From JBAXTE01 sp964653595 (lineage in GTDB: Bacteria > Bacteroidota > Bacteroidia > Bacteroidales > WCHB1-69): a DNA stretch of 51,237 nt. The DNA lies in contig CAZZHH010000023.1 in the NCBI GenBank assembly GCA_964653595.1, positions 1 to 51,237 on the forward strand, in the 5' to 3' direction. Every line of letters starts with the position of its first letter. Position 1 is the first letter of the stretch. Positions 16,435 through 25,580 of the stretch are shown one piece after another. The notes beneath the pieces were generated by a model. That model did no database searches, was not told the DNA's origin, and saw nothing but the letters and a program-made list of their open reading frames with translations. A program made the translations under genes and the position numbers.

Positions 16435-16442
16435 TATTTTTG
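16435..16442 (+). promoter_or_regulatory. Probable -7 element of uvrA
   Basis: TATTTTTG fits TAnnTTTG and lies 39 nt before the ATG at 16481. Its position inside the longer open frame argues against starts upstream of it. No TTG is seen at the right distance. Confidence 0.45.
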
Positions 16443-16480
16443 TCCTGAAAAAACTACGAAAAATTCATAACTATCTAAAT

Positions 16481-19291
16481 ATGAGCGATAAAAATATTAA
16501 CAAAAACTGGATACGCATTTCAGGAGCTAAAGTAAACAATTTAAAAAATATAGATGTAGCTATTCCACGAAACCAATTTGTTGTGATTACTGGATTATCT
16601 GGTTCCGGAAAATCTTCCTTGGCTTTCGATACTCTTTTTGCTGAAGGACAAAGGCGTTATGTTGAAAGTTTGAGTTCTTATGCTCGTCAGTTTATGGGCA
16701 GAATTGCAAAACCAGATGTTTTTTCAATTGAAGGTATTCCGCCAGCAATCGCTATTGAACAAAAATCCATCAGTAAAAATCCACGAAGTACAGTAGGAAC
16801 TTCCACCGAAATATATGAATATTTAAAATTACTTTTTTCAAGATTGGGAAAGACCTATTCTCCCATTTCAGGAAATATTGTAAAACGTCATTCTGTAGCA
16901 GATGTTACCGATTTTATTTGGAAACTCGAAGAGGATACTTCAGTGCATATATTTGCTCCATTTGTGATTAAAGGAGAAAGAACGATTTCGGATCAATTTA
17001 CGATTTTATTACAACAAGGGTATAGCAGAATTATGTACAACGATGTAATAATACCGATTTCTGATGCAATTGAAAATGCACAAAATTTCAACAAAGAATC
17101 ATTATATGTCTTAGTGGATCGTTTGTTAATTAAGCATTTAAATGAAATTAAAACAAGATTATCGGACTCAATACAAAGTGCATTTTTTGAAGGTAATGGA
17201 ATTTGTTATATAAAAACTCAAACCCAAAACAACGAACACAATCATCATTTCAGTAGTAGATTTGAGCTAGATGGGATTCAATTTGAAGAGCCGAGTGTGA
17301 ATTTGTTTAGTTTTAATAATCCTTATGGGGCTTGTAATAGATGTGAAGGGTATGGTCAAATCATTGGCATCGACGAGGATTTAGTTTTTCCGAACAAAAC
17401 CCTATCCGTGTACGAAGATGCCATTGCTTGTTGGAAATATGAAAGTACAGCAGATTGGAAGCAAGCGTTGATAAACAACGCATTAAAATTTGATTTTCCT
17501 ATACACAGAGCCATTGAGGATTTAACTCCAAAGGAAATTGAAGTTTTATGGACAGGAAATAAATATTTTAATGGGATAAATGCATTTTTTAACCATTTAG
17601 AACAGCATAACTATAAAATTCAAAACAGAGTTTTTATATCACGATTTAGAGGAAAAACATTATGCCCAGAATGCCATGGTACTAGACTAAGAAAAGATGC
17701 TCAATATGTAAAAATTAAAGACAAAAGCATAACCGACATCGTTTTAATGCCTATAGATGAATGTTTTAGTTTTTTTAATGAGTTAACTTTTGAAACTATT
17801 TCCGAACAAACGATAGCAAAACAAATTGTACAAGAAATTCGAAATAGGTTGCAATTTCTAATGGATGTAGGATTGGGTTATCTAACTTTAAATAGATTAA
17901 CAAATTCACTTTCTGGAGGCGAATCACAACGTATAAATATAGCAACATCGCTCGGTAGCAGTTTGGTTGGGTCTCTTTATATACTTGATGAACCAAGCAT
18001 AGGGCTTCATTCTCGAGACACAGAACGATTGATTGGGGTCTTGAAAAGACTTAGAGACATTGGAAACACGGTGGTTGTAGTGGAACATGACGAAGATATT
18101 ATTAGAGCTGCAGATTATATCATAGACATAGGTCCCGATTCTGGTCGCTTTGGTGGAGAGGTTATTTTTCAAGGCAAACAGAAAGAATTATCCGAAAACA
18201 ATGGTTATACCGCAAAATATCTTTCCAAGAGATTAACTATACCTATTCCAAAATATCGAAGAAATTGGTGTAATTCGATCATTATTGAGGGAGCACGAGC
18301 AAATAATTTAAAAAACATAACAGTTAAAATTCCTCTAGAAGTATTATGTGTTGTTACAGGTGTGAGTGGTTCGGGAAAAACCTCTTTGATAAAAAAGATA
18401 TTATACCCAGCACTTAAACGCGAAATTGGGGATGGTAGCTCAGACAAACCTGAGCGTTTCAACAAATTGTCAGGTGATTTAATGCATTTAAATAATGTAG
18501 AAATGATCGATCAAAACCCAATAGGGCGCTCTTCAAGGTCTAATCCAGCTACTTATTCTAAAGCTTTCGATGATATTAGACAACTATTTGCAGATCAGGT
18601 ATTAGCAAAAAATAGAGGATATAAGCCTGGATTTTTTTCATACAATGTACCTGGAGGTAGATGCGACGAATGTGAAGGCGAAGGAAAGGTAAATATCGAA
18701 ATGCAATTCATGGCAGATGTAGAAATTTTATGTGAAGAATGTAATGGAAAACGTTTTAAAGAAGAGGCTTTAGAAGTTAAGATAAACGGTAAACACATCA
18801 GTGATGTTTTGGAAATGTCAATTATTGAAGCTTTAGATTTTTTTATGGAAACAGTTAAACAAAATTCCCTTACAAAAAAAATAATTGACAAGTTAACTCC
18901 CCTTGAAAAGGTAGGATTGGGATATATAAAATTGGGACAATCTTCTAGCACTTTGTCAGGTGGTGAAGCTCAACGATTGAAATTGGCCAGTTTTTTAGTG
19001 AAAGGGAACAACTTAGCCCCTACTCTATTTATTTTTGATGAACCAACCACTGGACTTCATATTCATGATATTCATAAACTGTATAAAGCTTTTGATATGT
19101 TAATCGAAAAGGGTCATTCTGTTTTGGTGATTGAACATAATCCTGAAATTATAAAATGTGCTGATTGGATTATCGATCTAGGTATCGATGGTGGTGATAA
19201 AGGAGGACAACTAATATTTGAGGGAACTCCAGAGCAAATTGTTTTATCAAACACTTCCATCACTGGAAAGTATTTACAACTAAAAGGATAA
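16481..19291 (+). CDS. uvrA: Excinuclease ABC subunit A
   Basis: A 936-residue DNA damage sensor of nucleotide excision repair that dimerises and loads UvrB at lesions. It has two ABC ATPase halves: Walker A GLSGSGKSS at 38-46 with signature LSGGESQRINIATSLG and Walker B LYILDEPSIGLH, then second Walker A GVSGSGKTSLIKK with LSGGEAQRLKLASFL and LFIFDEPTTGLH. Zinc modules are CNRCEGYGQ with CPECHGTRL, and CDECEGEG with CEECNGKRF. The ATG at 16481 gives the usual UvrA length; the open frame extends 32 codons upstream, but a promoter element lies inside that extension. It is divergent from the sigma factor gene and monocistronic. Confidence 0.96.
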   Translation: MSDKNINKNWIRISGAKVNNLKNIDVAIPRNQFVVITGLSGSGKSSLAFDTLFAEGQRRYVESLSSYARQFMGRIAKPDVFSIEGIPPAIAIEQKSISKNPRSTVGTSTEIYEYLKLLFSRLGKTYSPISGNIVKRHSVADVTDFIWKLEEDTSVHIFAPFVIKGERTISDQFTILLQQGYSRIMYNDVIIPISDAIENAQNFNKESLYVLVDRLLIKHLNEIKTRLSDSIQSAFFEGNGICYIKTQTQNNEHNHHFSSRFELDGIQFEEPSVNLFSFNNPYGACNRCEGYGQIIGIDEDLVFPNKTLSVYEDAIACWKYESTADWKQALINNALKFDFPIHRAIEDLTPKEIEVLWTGNKYFNGINAFFNHLEQHNYKIQNRVFISRFRGKTLCPECHGTRLRKDAQYVKIKDKSITDIVLMPIDECFSFFNELTFETISEQTIAKQIVQEIRNRLQFLMDVGLGYLTLNRLTNSLSGGESQRINIATSLGSSLVGSLYILDEPSIGLHSRDTERLIGVLKRLRDIGNTVVVVEHDEDIIRAADYIIDIGPDSGRFGGEVIFQGKQKELSENNGYTAKYLSKRLTIPIPKYRRNWCNSIIIEGARANNLKNITVKIPLEVLCVVTGVSGSGKTSLIKKILYPALKREIGDGSSDKPERFNKLSGDLMHLNNVEMIDQNPIGRSSRSNPATYSKAFDDIRQLFADQVLAKNRGYKPGFFSYNVPGGRCDECEGEGKVNIEMQFMADVEILCEECNGKRFKEEALEVKINGKHISDVLEMSIIEALDFFMETVKQNSLTKKIIDKLTPLEKVGLGYIKLGQSSSTLSGGEAQRLKLASFLVKGNNLAPTLFIFDEPTTGLHIHDIHKLYKAFDMLIEKGHSVLVIEHNPEIIKCADWIIDLGIDGGDKGGQLIFEGTPEQIVLSNTSITGKYLQLKG

Positions 19292-19315
19292 CTATCTTTT
19301 TGAAAATTGACGATT

Positions 19316-20053
19316 CTATGCTCTGCAAAAAAGAATAGTTTCTTGAGATTGAAAACCAAAAACATTGTTATCATCTTCCTCAAATATTTGGACTTCTACT
19401 GAAAATCCACAGTTTGTAAGTCGCGATTCCAAGTCATTTACAGAGTAAATTCGAACATGATCTGATTGACCAAAATGAATCGATCTGTCTTCATCAGAAA
19501 CAATAGAGCTATCTTCATAAGTGTGTCCACTTTTAAATGGAGTTTGAATAATACATAATCCACCTTGTTTTATTACTCGGAATAGTTCTTTCATAGCTTG
19601 AAGATCGTTTGGTACATGTTCTAGAACATGATAACAGATAACCAAATCATAATAGTTATCATCCATCTTGATGTTGGTAATATCAAACTGATAATCTGAA
19701 ATAAAATCTCCAGATAAATCGGAGCTATGATAATTGTTTTTTAGAATAGATTTCATTTTTCTATACAACGAGCGTGAAGGAGAAAAATCTAATACTTTTG
19801 TATCTTGGTTCGTTATCATAGAAGATAAATGAGTCCAAATTCTTCTATTTCTGGCTAGACTACCACAATGTGGGCATAATTTGTCTCCATTTTTTATTAA
19901 AATAAAAGATCGGATATTACTGTTGCATATATTGCAATGGTGCTTAGATCCATGATAAAATTGAAATATTATTTTTCTTATCATGGGTTCAAATTTGAAT
20001 AATAATCGAGAAGGAAGGATTGTTTTTAATATCTTTTTTAAGTATAGGTACAT
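19316..20053 (-). CDS. SAM-dependent methyltransferase with N-terminal zinc-ribbon-like motif
   Basis: A 245-residue class I methyltransferase. Near the N-terminus CNICNSN and CPHCGSLARNRR form a four-cysteine zinc-ribbon-like site. The SAM-binding fold follows: VLDFSPSRSLYRKM (motif I, with the glycines replaced), then FDITNIKMDDNYYDLVICYHVLEHV (motif IV of the ubiE/type-11 class) and FRVIKQGGLCIIQTPF. The substrate is unknown; relatives occur in glycan and lipid modification loci. It is convergent with uvrA (gap 24 nt) and no terminator is evident between them. Confidence 0.8.
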   Translation of the reverse strand: MYLYLKKILKTILPSRLLFKFEPMIRKIIFQFYHGSKHHCNICNSNIRSFILIKNGDKLCPHCGSLARNRRIWTHLSSMITNQDTKVLDFSPSRSLYRKMKSILKNNYHSSDLSGDFISDYQFDITNIKMDDNYYDLVICYHVLEHVPNDLQAMKELFRVIKQGGLCIIQTPFKSGHTYEDSSIVSDEDRSIHFGQSDHVRIYSVNDLESRLTNCGFSVEVQIFEEDDNNVFGFQSQETILFCRA

Positions 20054-20217
20054 CAGAATGAATTGAATTTATTACAAAAAAAAGTCGAATTTAAATTTTG
20101 TTTTTCGCTTTTTGAATAGAAAATTAGCTCTACTATAACTTTACAAAAGTAGATATTGTTTCTATATCTACCAAATCAACTATTAAATCAGTAACCATTT
20201 GAAGAATTTTAAATTTC

Positions 20218-20245
20218 TTGAAGTGACCAAAAATGACTATTTTTG
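20218..20245 (+). promoter_or_regulatory. Promoter of the rlmL-like operon
   Basis: TTG at 20218-20220, 17 nt, then TATTTTTG at 20238-20245. It lies 22 nt before the chosen ATG, and within the longer frame that would start with TTG at 20199, which argues for the later start. Confidence 0.5.
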
Positions 20246-20267
20246 CATTTTAAAATTATTTTCAAGA

Positions 20268-21431
20268 ATGGGAAAAGCGGTTATGAAGTTGTTAGCTAAA
20301 ACAATGGCTGGTTTAGAAGAAATTTTAGCCAATGAGCTAGAACAGCTGGGAGCGTCCAGTATTGTAGTATTAAATAGGGCTGTTAGTTTTGAGGGTGACC
20401 TAGGGATGGTTTATAAAGCGAACTATAATTGTAGAACTGCACTTTCTATTTTAATAGAACAATTTTCTTTCAAATTTTATTCACAGGAGGATTTTTACTA
20501 TAAGATATTGAATTACAATTGGGACCCTCTTTTCGAACATGATACTACATTTATGGTTGATGCCACAATTTCTGGAGAGATGTTTACCAATTCACATTAT
20601 ACTGCATTACTTTGCAAAGATGCAATTGTGGATTATTTTCGAAAGAAATACAACCAACGTCCTACTGTTGACAGATTTGAGCCACATTTAAAAGTAAATG
20701 TGTATATTCGTCAAGATCAATGTTCGATTTTGCTCGACAGTTCTGGTGATTCACTTTTTAAACGTGGATACAGAGTTGCTACTGGGGAGGCACCCATAAA
20801 AGAAGTGTTAGCTGCTGGAATCATTTTGTTATCGGGTTGGAAAGGAGATTCAAATTTTTATGCTCCTATGTGTGGATCTGGCACTTTTGCAATAGAAGCT
20901 GCCATGATTGCAAACAATATTCCCGCGGGTTATTACCGAGAAGAATTTGGGTTTATGAAATGGGCAAATTTTGATGAATATCTATGGGAGCGTATTAAAA
21001 ATGAATCCGATGAAAATATTAAGGAATCAGAGGCAGAAATTCATGCATCAGACATAGATCCAAAAATGGTGAAATTCACCCTTAGAAACGCTCAAAAAGC
21101 CAAATTACACAAGGATATTATCATCACCGAATCCTCTTTTGAAGATTTCATCTTCCCAAAAGAAGGAGGCACCATTATTTTTAATCCTCCCTATGGAGAA
21201 CGTTTGGAATTAGCTGATATTGAAAGTAGTTACAAGAAAATTGGAGATACTCTGAAAAATAATTGCGCTAATTACGAGGTATGGATGATAGCCGGTGGAG
21301 CTAACGTTCATAAATATGTAGGTTTGAAACCTTCCAAAAAACTTACATTGTATAACGGAGCCATTGAATGTAAAATGTTGAAATACGATATATACGAAGG
21401 TACTAGAAAAAATGAGTATCTTGAAGAATAA
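20268..21431 (+). CDS. rlmL: THUMP-domain 23S rRNA methyltransferase (RlmL-like)
   Basis: A 387-residue RNA N2-guanine methyltransferase of the COG0116 family, equivalent to the N-terminal half of E. coli RlmKL, which modifies G2445 of 23S rRNA. The THUMP region covers about residues 1-160 (KTMAGLEEILANELEQLGAS, then DATISGEMFTNSHYTALLCK), followed by SLFKRGYRVATGEAPIKEVLAAGI, motif I FYAPMCGSGTFAIEAAMIA and the catalytic motif IV TIIFNPPYGERL. ATG 20268 is chosen because the promoter -7 box lies just upstream; the Met five codons later is an alternative. It leads an operon with DUF3795 and mqnC. Confidence 0.88.
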   Translation: MGKAVMKLLAKTMAGLEEILANELEQLGASSIVVLNRAVSFEGDLGMVYKANYNCRTALSILIEQFSFKFYSQEDFYYKILNYNWDPLFEHDTTFMVDATISGEMFTNSHYTALLCKDAIVDYFRKKYNQRPTVDRFEPHLKVNVYIRQDQCSILLDSSGDSLFKRGYRVATGEAPIKEVLAAGIILLSGWKGDSNFYAPMCGSGTFAIEAAMIANNIPAGYYREEFGFMKWANFDEYLWERIKNESDENIKESEAEIHASDIDPKMVKFTLRNAQKAKLHKDIIITESSFEDFIFPKEGGTIIFNPPYGERLELADIESSYKKIGDTLKNNCANYEVWMIAGGANVHKYVGLKPSKKLTLYNGAIECKMLKYDIYEGTRKNEYLEE

Positions 21432-21438
21432 ACAATTC

Positions 21439-21795
21439 ATGGAAACAAAGGAGATCATCAACAACCCAAAATTGATTGCCGCTTGCGGTCTATATTGTGG
21501 TGCTTGCGGTAAATACTCCACAGGGAAATGCCCAGGTTGTTTCGAGAATACAAAAGCCACTTGGTGTAAGACTCGCACCTGCTGTTTGGATGCAAACATT
21601 AGCTCTTGTGCCGATTGTAAAACCGTGGCAACGACTGTGGAGTGTAAAAAGATGAATAATTTCGTTTCCAAATTGTTCTCATACATTTTTAAATCGGACA
21701 GACACGACTGTATCAAACGTATCCAAGAGATTGGTTATACTCCCTATGCCACAGAGATGAGCGAAAAGAGATTGCAAAGTATCAAACGTAAATAG
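21439..21795 (+). CDS. DUF3795-type cysteine-rich protein
   Basis: A protein of 118 residues (127 if started at ATG 21412, which would overlap the previous gene by 20 nt). It is rich in paired cysteines: AACGLYCGACGKYSTGKCPGC, then CKTRTCCLDANISSCADCK and VECKKMNN. This is the DUF3795 pattern, thought to bind zinc or an iron-sulfur cluster. The C-terminal part is basic (FKSDRHDCIKRIQEIGYTPYATEM). It lies between rlmL and mqnC with gaps of 7 and 4 nt, so all three are cotranscribed. The function is unknown; since mqnC needs a [4Fe-4S] cluster, a supporting role is conceivable but not shown. Confidence 0.8.
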   Translation: METKEIINNPKLIAACGLYCGACGKYSTGKCPGCFENTKATWCKTRTCCLDANISSCADCKTVATTVECKKMNNFVSKLFSYIFKSDRHDCIKRIQEIGYTPYATEMSEKRLQSIKRK

Positions 21796-21799
21796 AATT

Positions 21800-22900
21800 A
21801 TGTCCTACAGATTTCACGACATTTATCAAAAAGCGTTGCAACTTGAACCAATTTCGTTCGAAGAGGCGATTTTTTTGTACACCAAAGCTCCTCTTTCAGA
21901 GCTGATGTTTGTAGCCAATGAAATCCGTAAAAAATTACATCCTAAAAACATCGTTACCTGGATTATCGACCGTAATGTAAATATCACCAATGTATGTACT
22001 TCTGGCTGTCTTTTTTGCAACTTTCATTGTGCTCCTAAGTCTGACAAAGCTTATATTACTACATTGGAAGAGTATGACGAAAAGATTGAGGTTCTGTTTG
22101 TTTTGGGCGGAGAACAATTATTACTTCAAGGGGGAATGCATCCACAACTGTTTTTAGAAGACTATGAAACCCTTTTTAGTCAATTGAAAGAGCGGCATCC
22201 GAAACTCAAATTACATGCATTAGGACCACCGGAAGTAGTCTACCTAGCAAAGAAATCTGGAATCGGCTATAGAGAGACATTAGAGCGATTGGTAGCAGCG
22301 GGTTTAGATTCATTGCCAGGTGCTGGAGCGGAAATATTGGTAGATGATATCCGTCACCAACTTTCCAAAAACAAGTGCAGTACCCAAGAGTGGTTAGATG
22401 CCATGCATGAAGCTCACAGCATGAATTTGGCTACTTCAGCAACGATGATGCTCGGTCACATAGAAAGCAATTTTCAACGAATTGAACATTTGATCAAAAT
22501 AAGGGATTTACAGTCGAAAAAACCAGATGGGACCATCGGATTCCTCTCCTTTATACCTTGGCCATTTCAGGGAGAAAATACTGCTTTGTTGAAAAAATAT
22601 AAGAATCTAAATATCCTCTCCCCGACCGATTATATTCGATTTATCGCCATTTCCAGAATCACACTTCATAATATTCCTAATATCCAAGCGTCGTGGCTAA
22701 CCGTAGGAACAGAAACTGCACAAATATGCCTCCACGCTGGTGCTAACGATATGGGTTCGATTATGATAGAAGAAAATGTGGTCTCTGCTGCCGGTGCTAG
22801 TCATCAACTTGATGCTTTACGGATGCAACAGAAAATTAGAGAAGCAGGTTTTGAGCCACGTAAGAGAAATCAGCAATTTACAGTGAACAGTTTACAGTGA
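21800..22900 (+). CDS. mqnC: Cyclic dehypoxanthinyl futalosine synthase (radical SAM)
   Basis: A 366-residue radical SAM enzyme of the futalosine pathway to menaquinone that cyclises dehypoxanthine futalosine. The cluster motif CX3CX2C is C66, C70 and C73 in CTSGCLFC. Other family stretches are VLFVLGGEQLLLQGGMHPQL, LPGAGAEILVDDIR, SATMMLGHIES and FIPWPFQGENTAL. The last seven residues (FTVNSLQ) and the TGA stop are encoded by the first one and a half units of a 14-bp tandem repeat, so the original C-terminus was probably altered. The pathway partner mqnE lies 21 kb downstream on the same strand (43385). Confidence 0.94.
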   Translation: MSYRFHDIYQKALQLEPISFEEAIFLYTKAPLSELMFVANEIRKKLHPKNIVTWIIDRNVNITNVCTSGCLFCNFHCAPKSDKAYITTLEEYDEKIEVLFVLGGEQLLLQGGMHPQLFLEDYETLFSQLKERHPKLKLHALGPPEVVYLAKKSGIGYRETLERLVAAGLDSLPGAGAEILVDDIRHQLSKNKCSTQEWLDAMHEAHSMNLATSATMMLGHIESNFQRIEHLIKIRDLQSKKPDGTIGFLSFIPWPFQGENTALLKKYKNLNILSPTDYIRFIAISRITLHNIPNIQASWLTVGTETAQICLHAGANDMGSIMIEENVVSAAGASHQLDALRMQQKIREAGFEPRKRNQQFTVNSLQ

Positions 22901-22981
22901 TCAGTTTACAGTGAACAGTTTACAGTGAACAGTTTACAGTGAACAGTTTACAGTGATCAGTTTACAGTTTACAGTGAACAG
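22877..22981. repeat. 14-bp tandem repeat overlapping the mqnC stop codon
   Basis: Seven and a half units of TTTACAGTGAACAG or its variant TTTACAGTGATCAG run from 22877 to 22981, in the order A B A A A B, a half unit (22961-22967), then A. A is the AAC form and B the ATC form. The first units are inside the end of mqnC and supply its stop. The rest of the gap to 23112 holds no gene; a degenerate TTAACAGTTAACA inverted repeat is near 23045. Confidence 0.9.
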
Positions 22982-23112
22982 TTGTTGATGCCTAAATAAG
23001 GTTGACCGTTTTTATTCACTCATTTCAAGTTTACATGAGAAGGTTAACAGTTAACAAATAGAAGTTTTTTTAAATTGAAAATCTTTGATTTTAAAATATT
23101 TCACTTAAATAA

Positions 23113-24531
23113 CTATTTTCCTCTGCCCTGGAAGACAATCAAAACGGTGTGAATTAATATTTTAACATCCATTTGCAAGGACATATTTTCGATGTATACG
23201 AGGTCGTATTTAAGTCTTTCGACCATTTGATCAATATTTTCGGCATACCCGTATTTTACTTGTCCCCAGGAAGTGATTCCAGGTTTTACCTTTTGCATCA
23301 ATTTGTAGTGTGGGGCAACCTTAACAATCTGGTTGACATAAAATTGTCTTTCAGGTCGAGGTCCTACTAGCGACATCTCTCCCATTAAAACATTGTAAAA
23401 CTGAGGCAATTCATCCATACGGGTTTTTCGCATCATTTTACCAAAAGGAGTAATTCTATTATCATGCTTCGACGACAATTGAGGACCATTAGCTTCTGCG
23501 TCGGTATACATAGAACGAAACTTGATAATATGAAACAGTTTTCCTTTGAGCCCTACCCTTTCCTGTTTGTAAAAAACTGGTCCTTTAGAGCTGCGTTTAA
23601 CACCGATAGCCAGAACAATCATTAATGGAGATAAAATAATTATCGCTAGCAGCGAGAATATCACATCCATTAGTCTTTTCACAAAAGCTTGCCATTCAGG
23701 CATAAAATCAGGAAAAATTTGGATAAGAGGCTCATCCATAATGGAAGTCATTTTAACACTTCCTAATAGTATATCTTGAATTTGAGGCATTATTTTAATT
23801 ACCATATTACTATCATCGATATTTGCAATAATTTCTTCGATGTATTTTCTTTTGCCATTTTGAATGGCGATAACGACCTCTTCAATTTGCTTTTCAGATA
23901 TAATATCGTTAAGGTTATAAATAGATCCTAAATAAGGTAAATGTACTTTTAATGCATCCACTTGGTTGCCGTCAATTGAGACATAACCTACAAATCGATT
24001 TCCGGATGTTGCGTAGTGTTTTTTTAAAGAATTTAAGACCTCGATTGCAACTTCATCAGCAGCTATCAGCAGTGTATTAAAACCAATGTTGCCTTTACGA
24101 ATATGTTTAATAGTAATAGTAGTAATTAACAACCTTGGAATATAGACTGCAAGAAAGTGAAATATCAAAAGAACAAGATAATAATTTAGATAGCTAGTAT
24201 AATTCACTATATCGTCATCGAGAATCAGGGCAAAGAAGATAATTAATGTCCCTAACAAAGTAATAGTAAAGGTTTGAATAATCTCTTTAAGTCTCGATTT
24301 ACGATAAATCTTTCGATAATATCCTGTGAGCGTATATAAAGTAATCCAAAAGATCGGAATTACAATAATGCCGAGATAAAATTTATAGTCAGATAAGATG
24401 TATTCAGAAATGTTGTTTAAAACAGAAGGATTAACGGAATATTTTCTAAAGGAAAAGAAGAATGCCCAAGTAATTGCAGCAGATAAAAAATCAAAAAATA
24501 GATATTTTAATACTTGTCTTTTTTTATTCAT
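23113..24531 (-). CDS. Polyprenyl-phosphate sugar phosphotransferase (WbaP/WcaJ-like)
   Basis: A 472-residue inner-membrane enzyme that should start exopolysaccharide or O-unit synthesis by transferring a hexose 1-phosphate to undecaprenyl phosphate. Four N-terminal membrane helices (about residues 10-135) precede a cytoplasmic Rossmann-like CoA_binding_3 domain (NTLLIAADEVAIEVLNSL, GYVSIDGNQV), then a re-entrant helix and the Bac_transf domain with FYKQERVGLKGKLFHIIKFRSM, DELPQFYNVLMGEMSLVGPRPE and KPGITSWGQVKYGY. It is the last gene of a three-gene minus-strand row after a lipoprotein (15 nt gap) and an oxidoreductase. The sugar donor cannot be told from sequence. Confidence 0.9.
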   Translation of the reverse strand: MNKKRQVLKYLFFDFLSAAITWAFFFSFRKYSVNPSVLNNISEYILSDYKFYLGIIVIPIFWITLYTLTGYYRKIYRKSRLKEIIQTFTITLLGTLIIFFALILDDDIVNYTSYLNYYLVLLIFHFLAVYIPRLLITTITIKHIRKGNIGFNTLLIAADEVAIEVLNSLKKHYATSGNRFVGYVSIDGNQVDALKVHLPYLGSIYNLNDIISEKQIEEVVIAIQNGKRKYIEEIIANIDDSNMVIKIMPQIQDILLGSVKMTSIMDEPLIQIFPDFMPEWQAFVKRLMDVIFSLLAIIILSPLMIVLAIGVKRSSKGPVFYKQERVGLKGKLFHIIKFRSMYTDAEANGPQLSSKHDNRITPFGKMMRKTRMDELPQFYNVLMGEMSLVGPRPERQFYVNQIVKVAPHYKLMQKVKPGITSWGQVKYGYAENIDQMVERLKYDLVYIENMSLQMDVKILIHTVLIVFQGRGK

Positions 24532-24546
24532 TTCTTTTCAATAATA

Positions 24547-25452
24547 TTAGTGTTTAGCAGTTCTAGCGTGAATTAGCTTAATGTTATCAAGAAGCACTTT
24601 GTCTTCGGTTGAGCCAGAATTTGAAATACCAGCAAAGAAGATTTTGAAATTTGATGCATTGATTTCACTACTAACAGACACCGTTAGATTGACATAAACT
24701 TTTTTCCATGTGTTCGTTGGATTAAGTACAATTTTGGGGTTCCTGTTGATGGTAGAAGAATAAATAGCTTTCGTTCCAACAATTATTGGAGTAGTACATT
24801 TATAGTTCATTTCGAGGAAAACGTATGTTCCATTTTTTGGAAGTACATACCCATTAATTGTCTCAATTTCGAATGTATCTTTTTCGTTGTTTAAATTAAT
24901 AACTCCCGAATAATTGTTAACTTCAGAATTATCTTGTTGATTTACAAATATATCCAAAGGATTGTTGGTAGCAGTTATGGTTGTGTCGCTGTTTATTGCT
25001 TTTCCAAAAAGGATACCCGCAGACTCAAAATCCTCACTAAATGCAATTTGGGTACTAATATCGAAATTAAAAATTGGTTTAATTCTTACTGGTGCTTCTG
25101 GGGATAAATTGCAATTGAAAACAGCTGAGGCATAAAATGGATAGGTGGCACGAGTAGCGCTAATACCATCTACTTTTACCCCTGCTAAAGCAGTAATTTT
25201 TACGTTTCCCTCAGCTAAAATGGGAATTTTGGCAGGCAGTTCAAAGCATCCAATAAGAAGATCATTCGCATACACCCATACATCGGATATATTGTGAGAA
25301 GAGGTGCCATATTCGGCATAGTTTGGGTTTATTCCAACAGAATCAATGATAAGATAAGAAGGGGCTTGTTCTTTTTTATCGAATAAAGAGCAACTTGAAG
25401 TAAAAAAAACAATAATAATAATCAGAAAAAGAGATTGGAAAGAAACTTTCAT
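24547..25452 (-). CDS. Predicted lipoprotein, unknown function
   Basis: A 301-residue protein with a signal peptide and lipobox (FFTSSC, lipidated Cys about 21). The first half (WVYANDLLIGCFELPAKIPIL, then EGNVKITALAGVKVDGISAT, RATYPFY) resembles a PEGA/Ig-like sandwich with a polar strand pattern. The second half, ending FKIFFAGISNSGSTEDKVLLDNIKL, looks like a jelly-roll carbohydrate-binding-like domain. Such two-part lipoproteins are frequent at the Bacteroidota cell surface. It lies between an oxidoreductase and a glycan-initiating transferase gene, which suggests but does not prove a link to surface glycans. Confidence 0.72.
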   Translation of the reverse strand: MKVSFQSLFLIIIIVFFTSSCSLFDKKEQAPSYLIIDSVGINPNYAEYGTSSHNISDVWVYANDLLIGCFELPAKIPILAEGNVKITALAGVKVDGISATRATYPFYASAVFNCNLSPEAPVRIKPIFNFDISTQIAFSEDFESAGILFGKAINSDTTITATNNPLDIFVNQQDNSEVNNYSGVINLNNEKDTFEIETINGYVLPKNGTYVFLEMNYKCTTPIIVGTKAIYSSTINRNPKIVLNPTNTWKKVYVNLTVSVSSEINASNFKIFFAGISNSGSTEDKVLLDNIKLIHARTAKH

Positions 25453-25580
25453 ATGTTTTTTTTTGTTTGAAAAATTGATAATTCGATGAAATTTTGTTTA
25501 TAAAATGAATTAGACACCCTTTTGGTAACGCAAGATAATGAAAGATATTATTTGATTTTATAAAAATAAAAGAAAAAAGA

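Noticed and set aside
22877..22981. CRISPR-like array
   Set aside because: The 14-bp units are directly adjacent, without spacers, and no cas genes are near.
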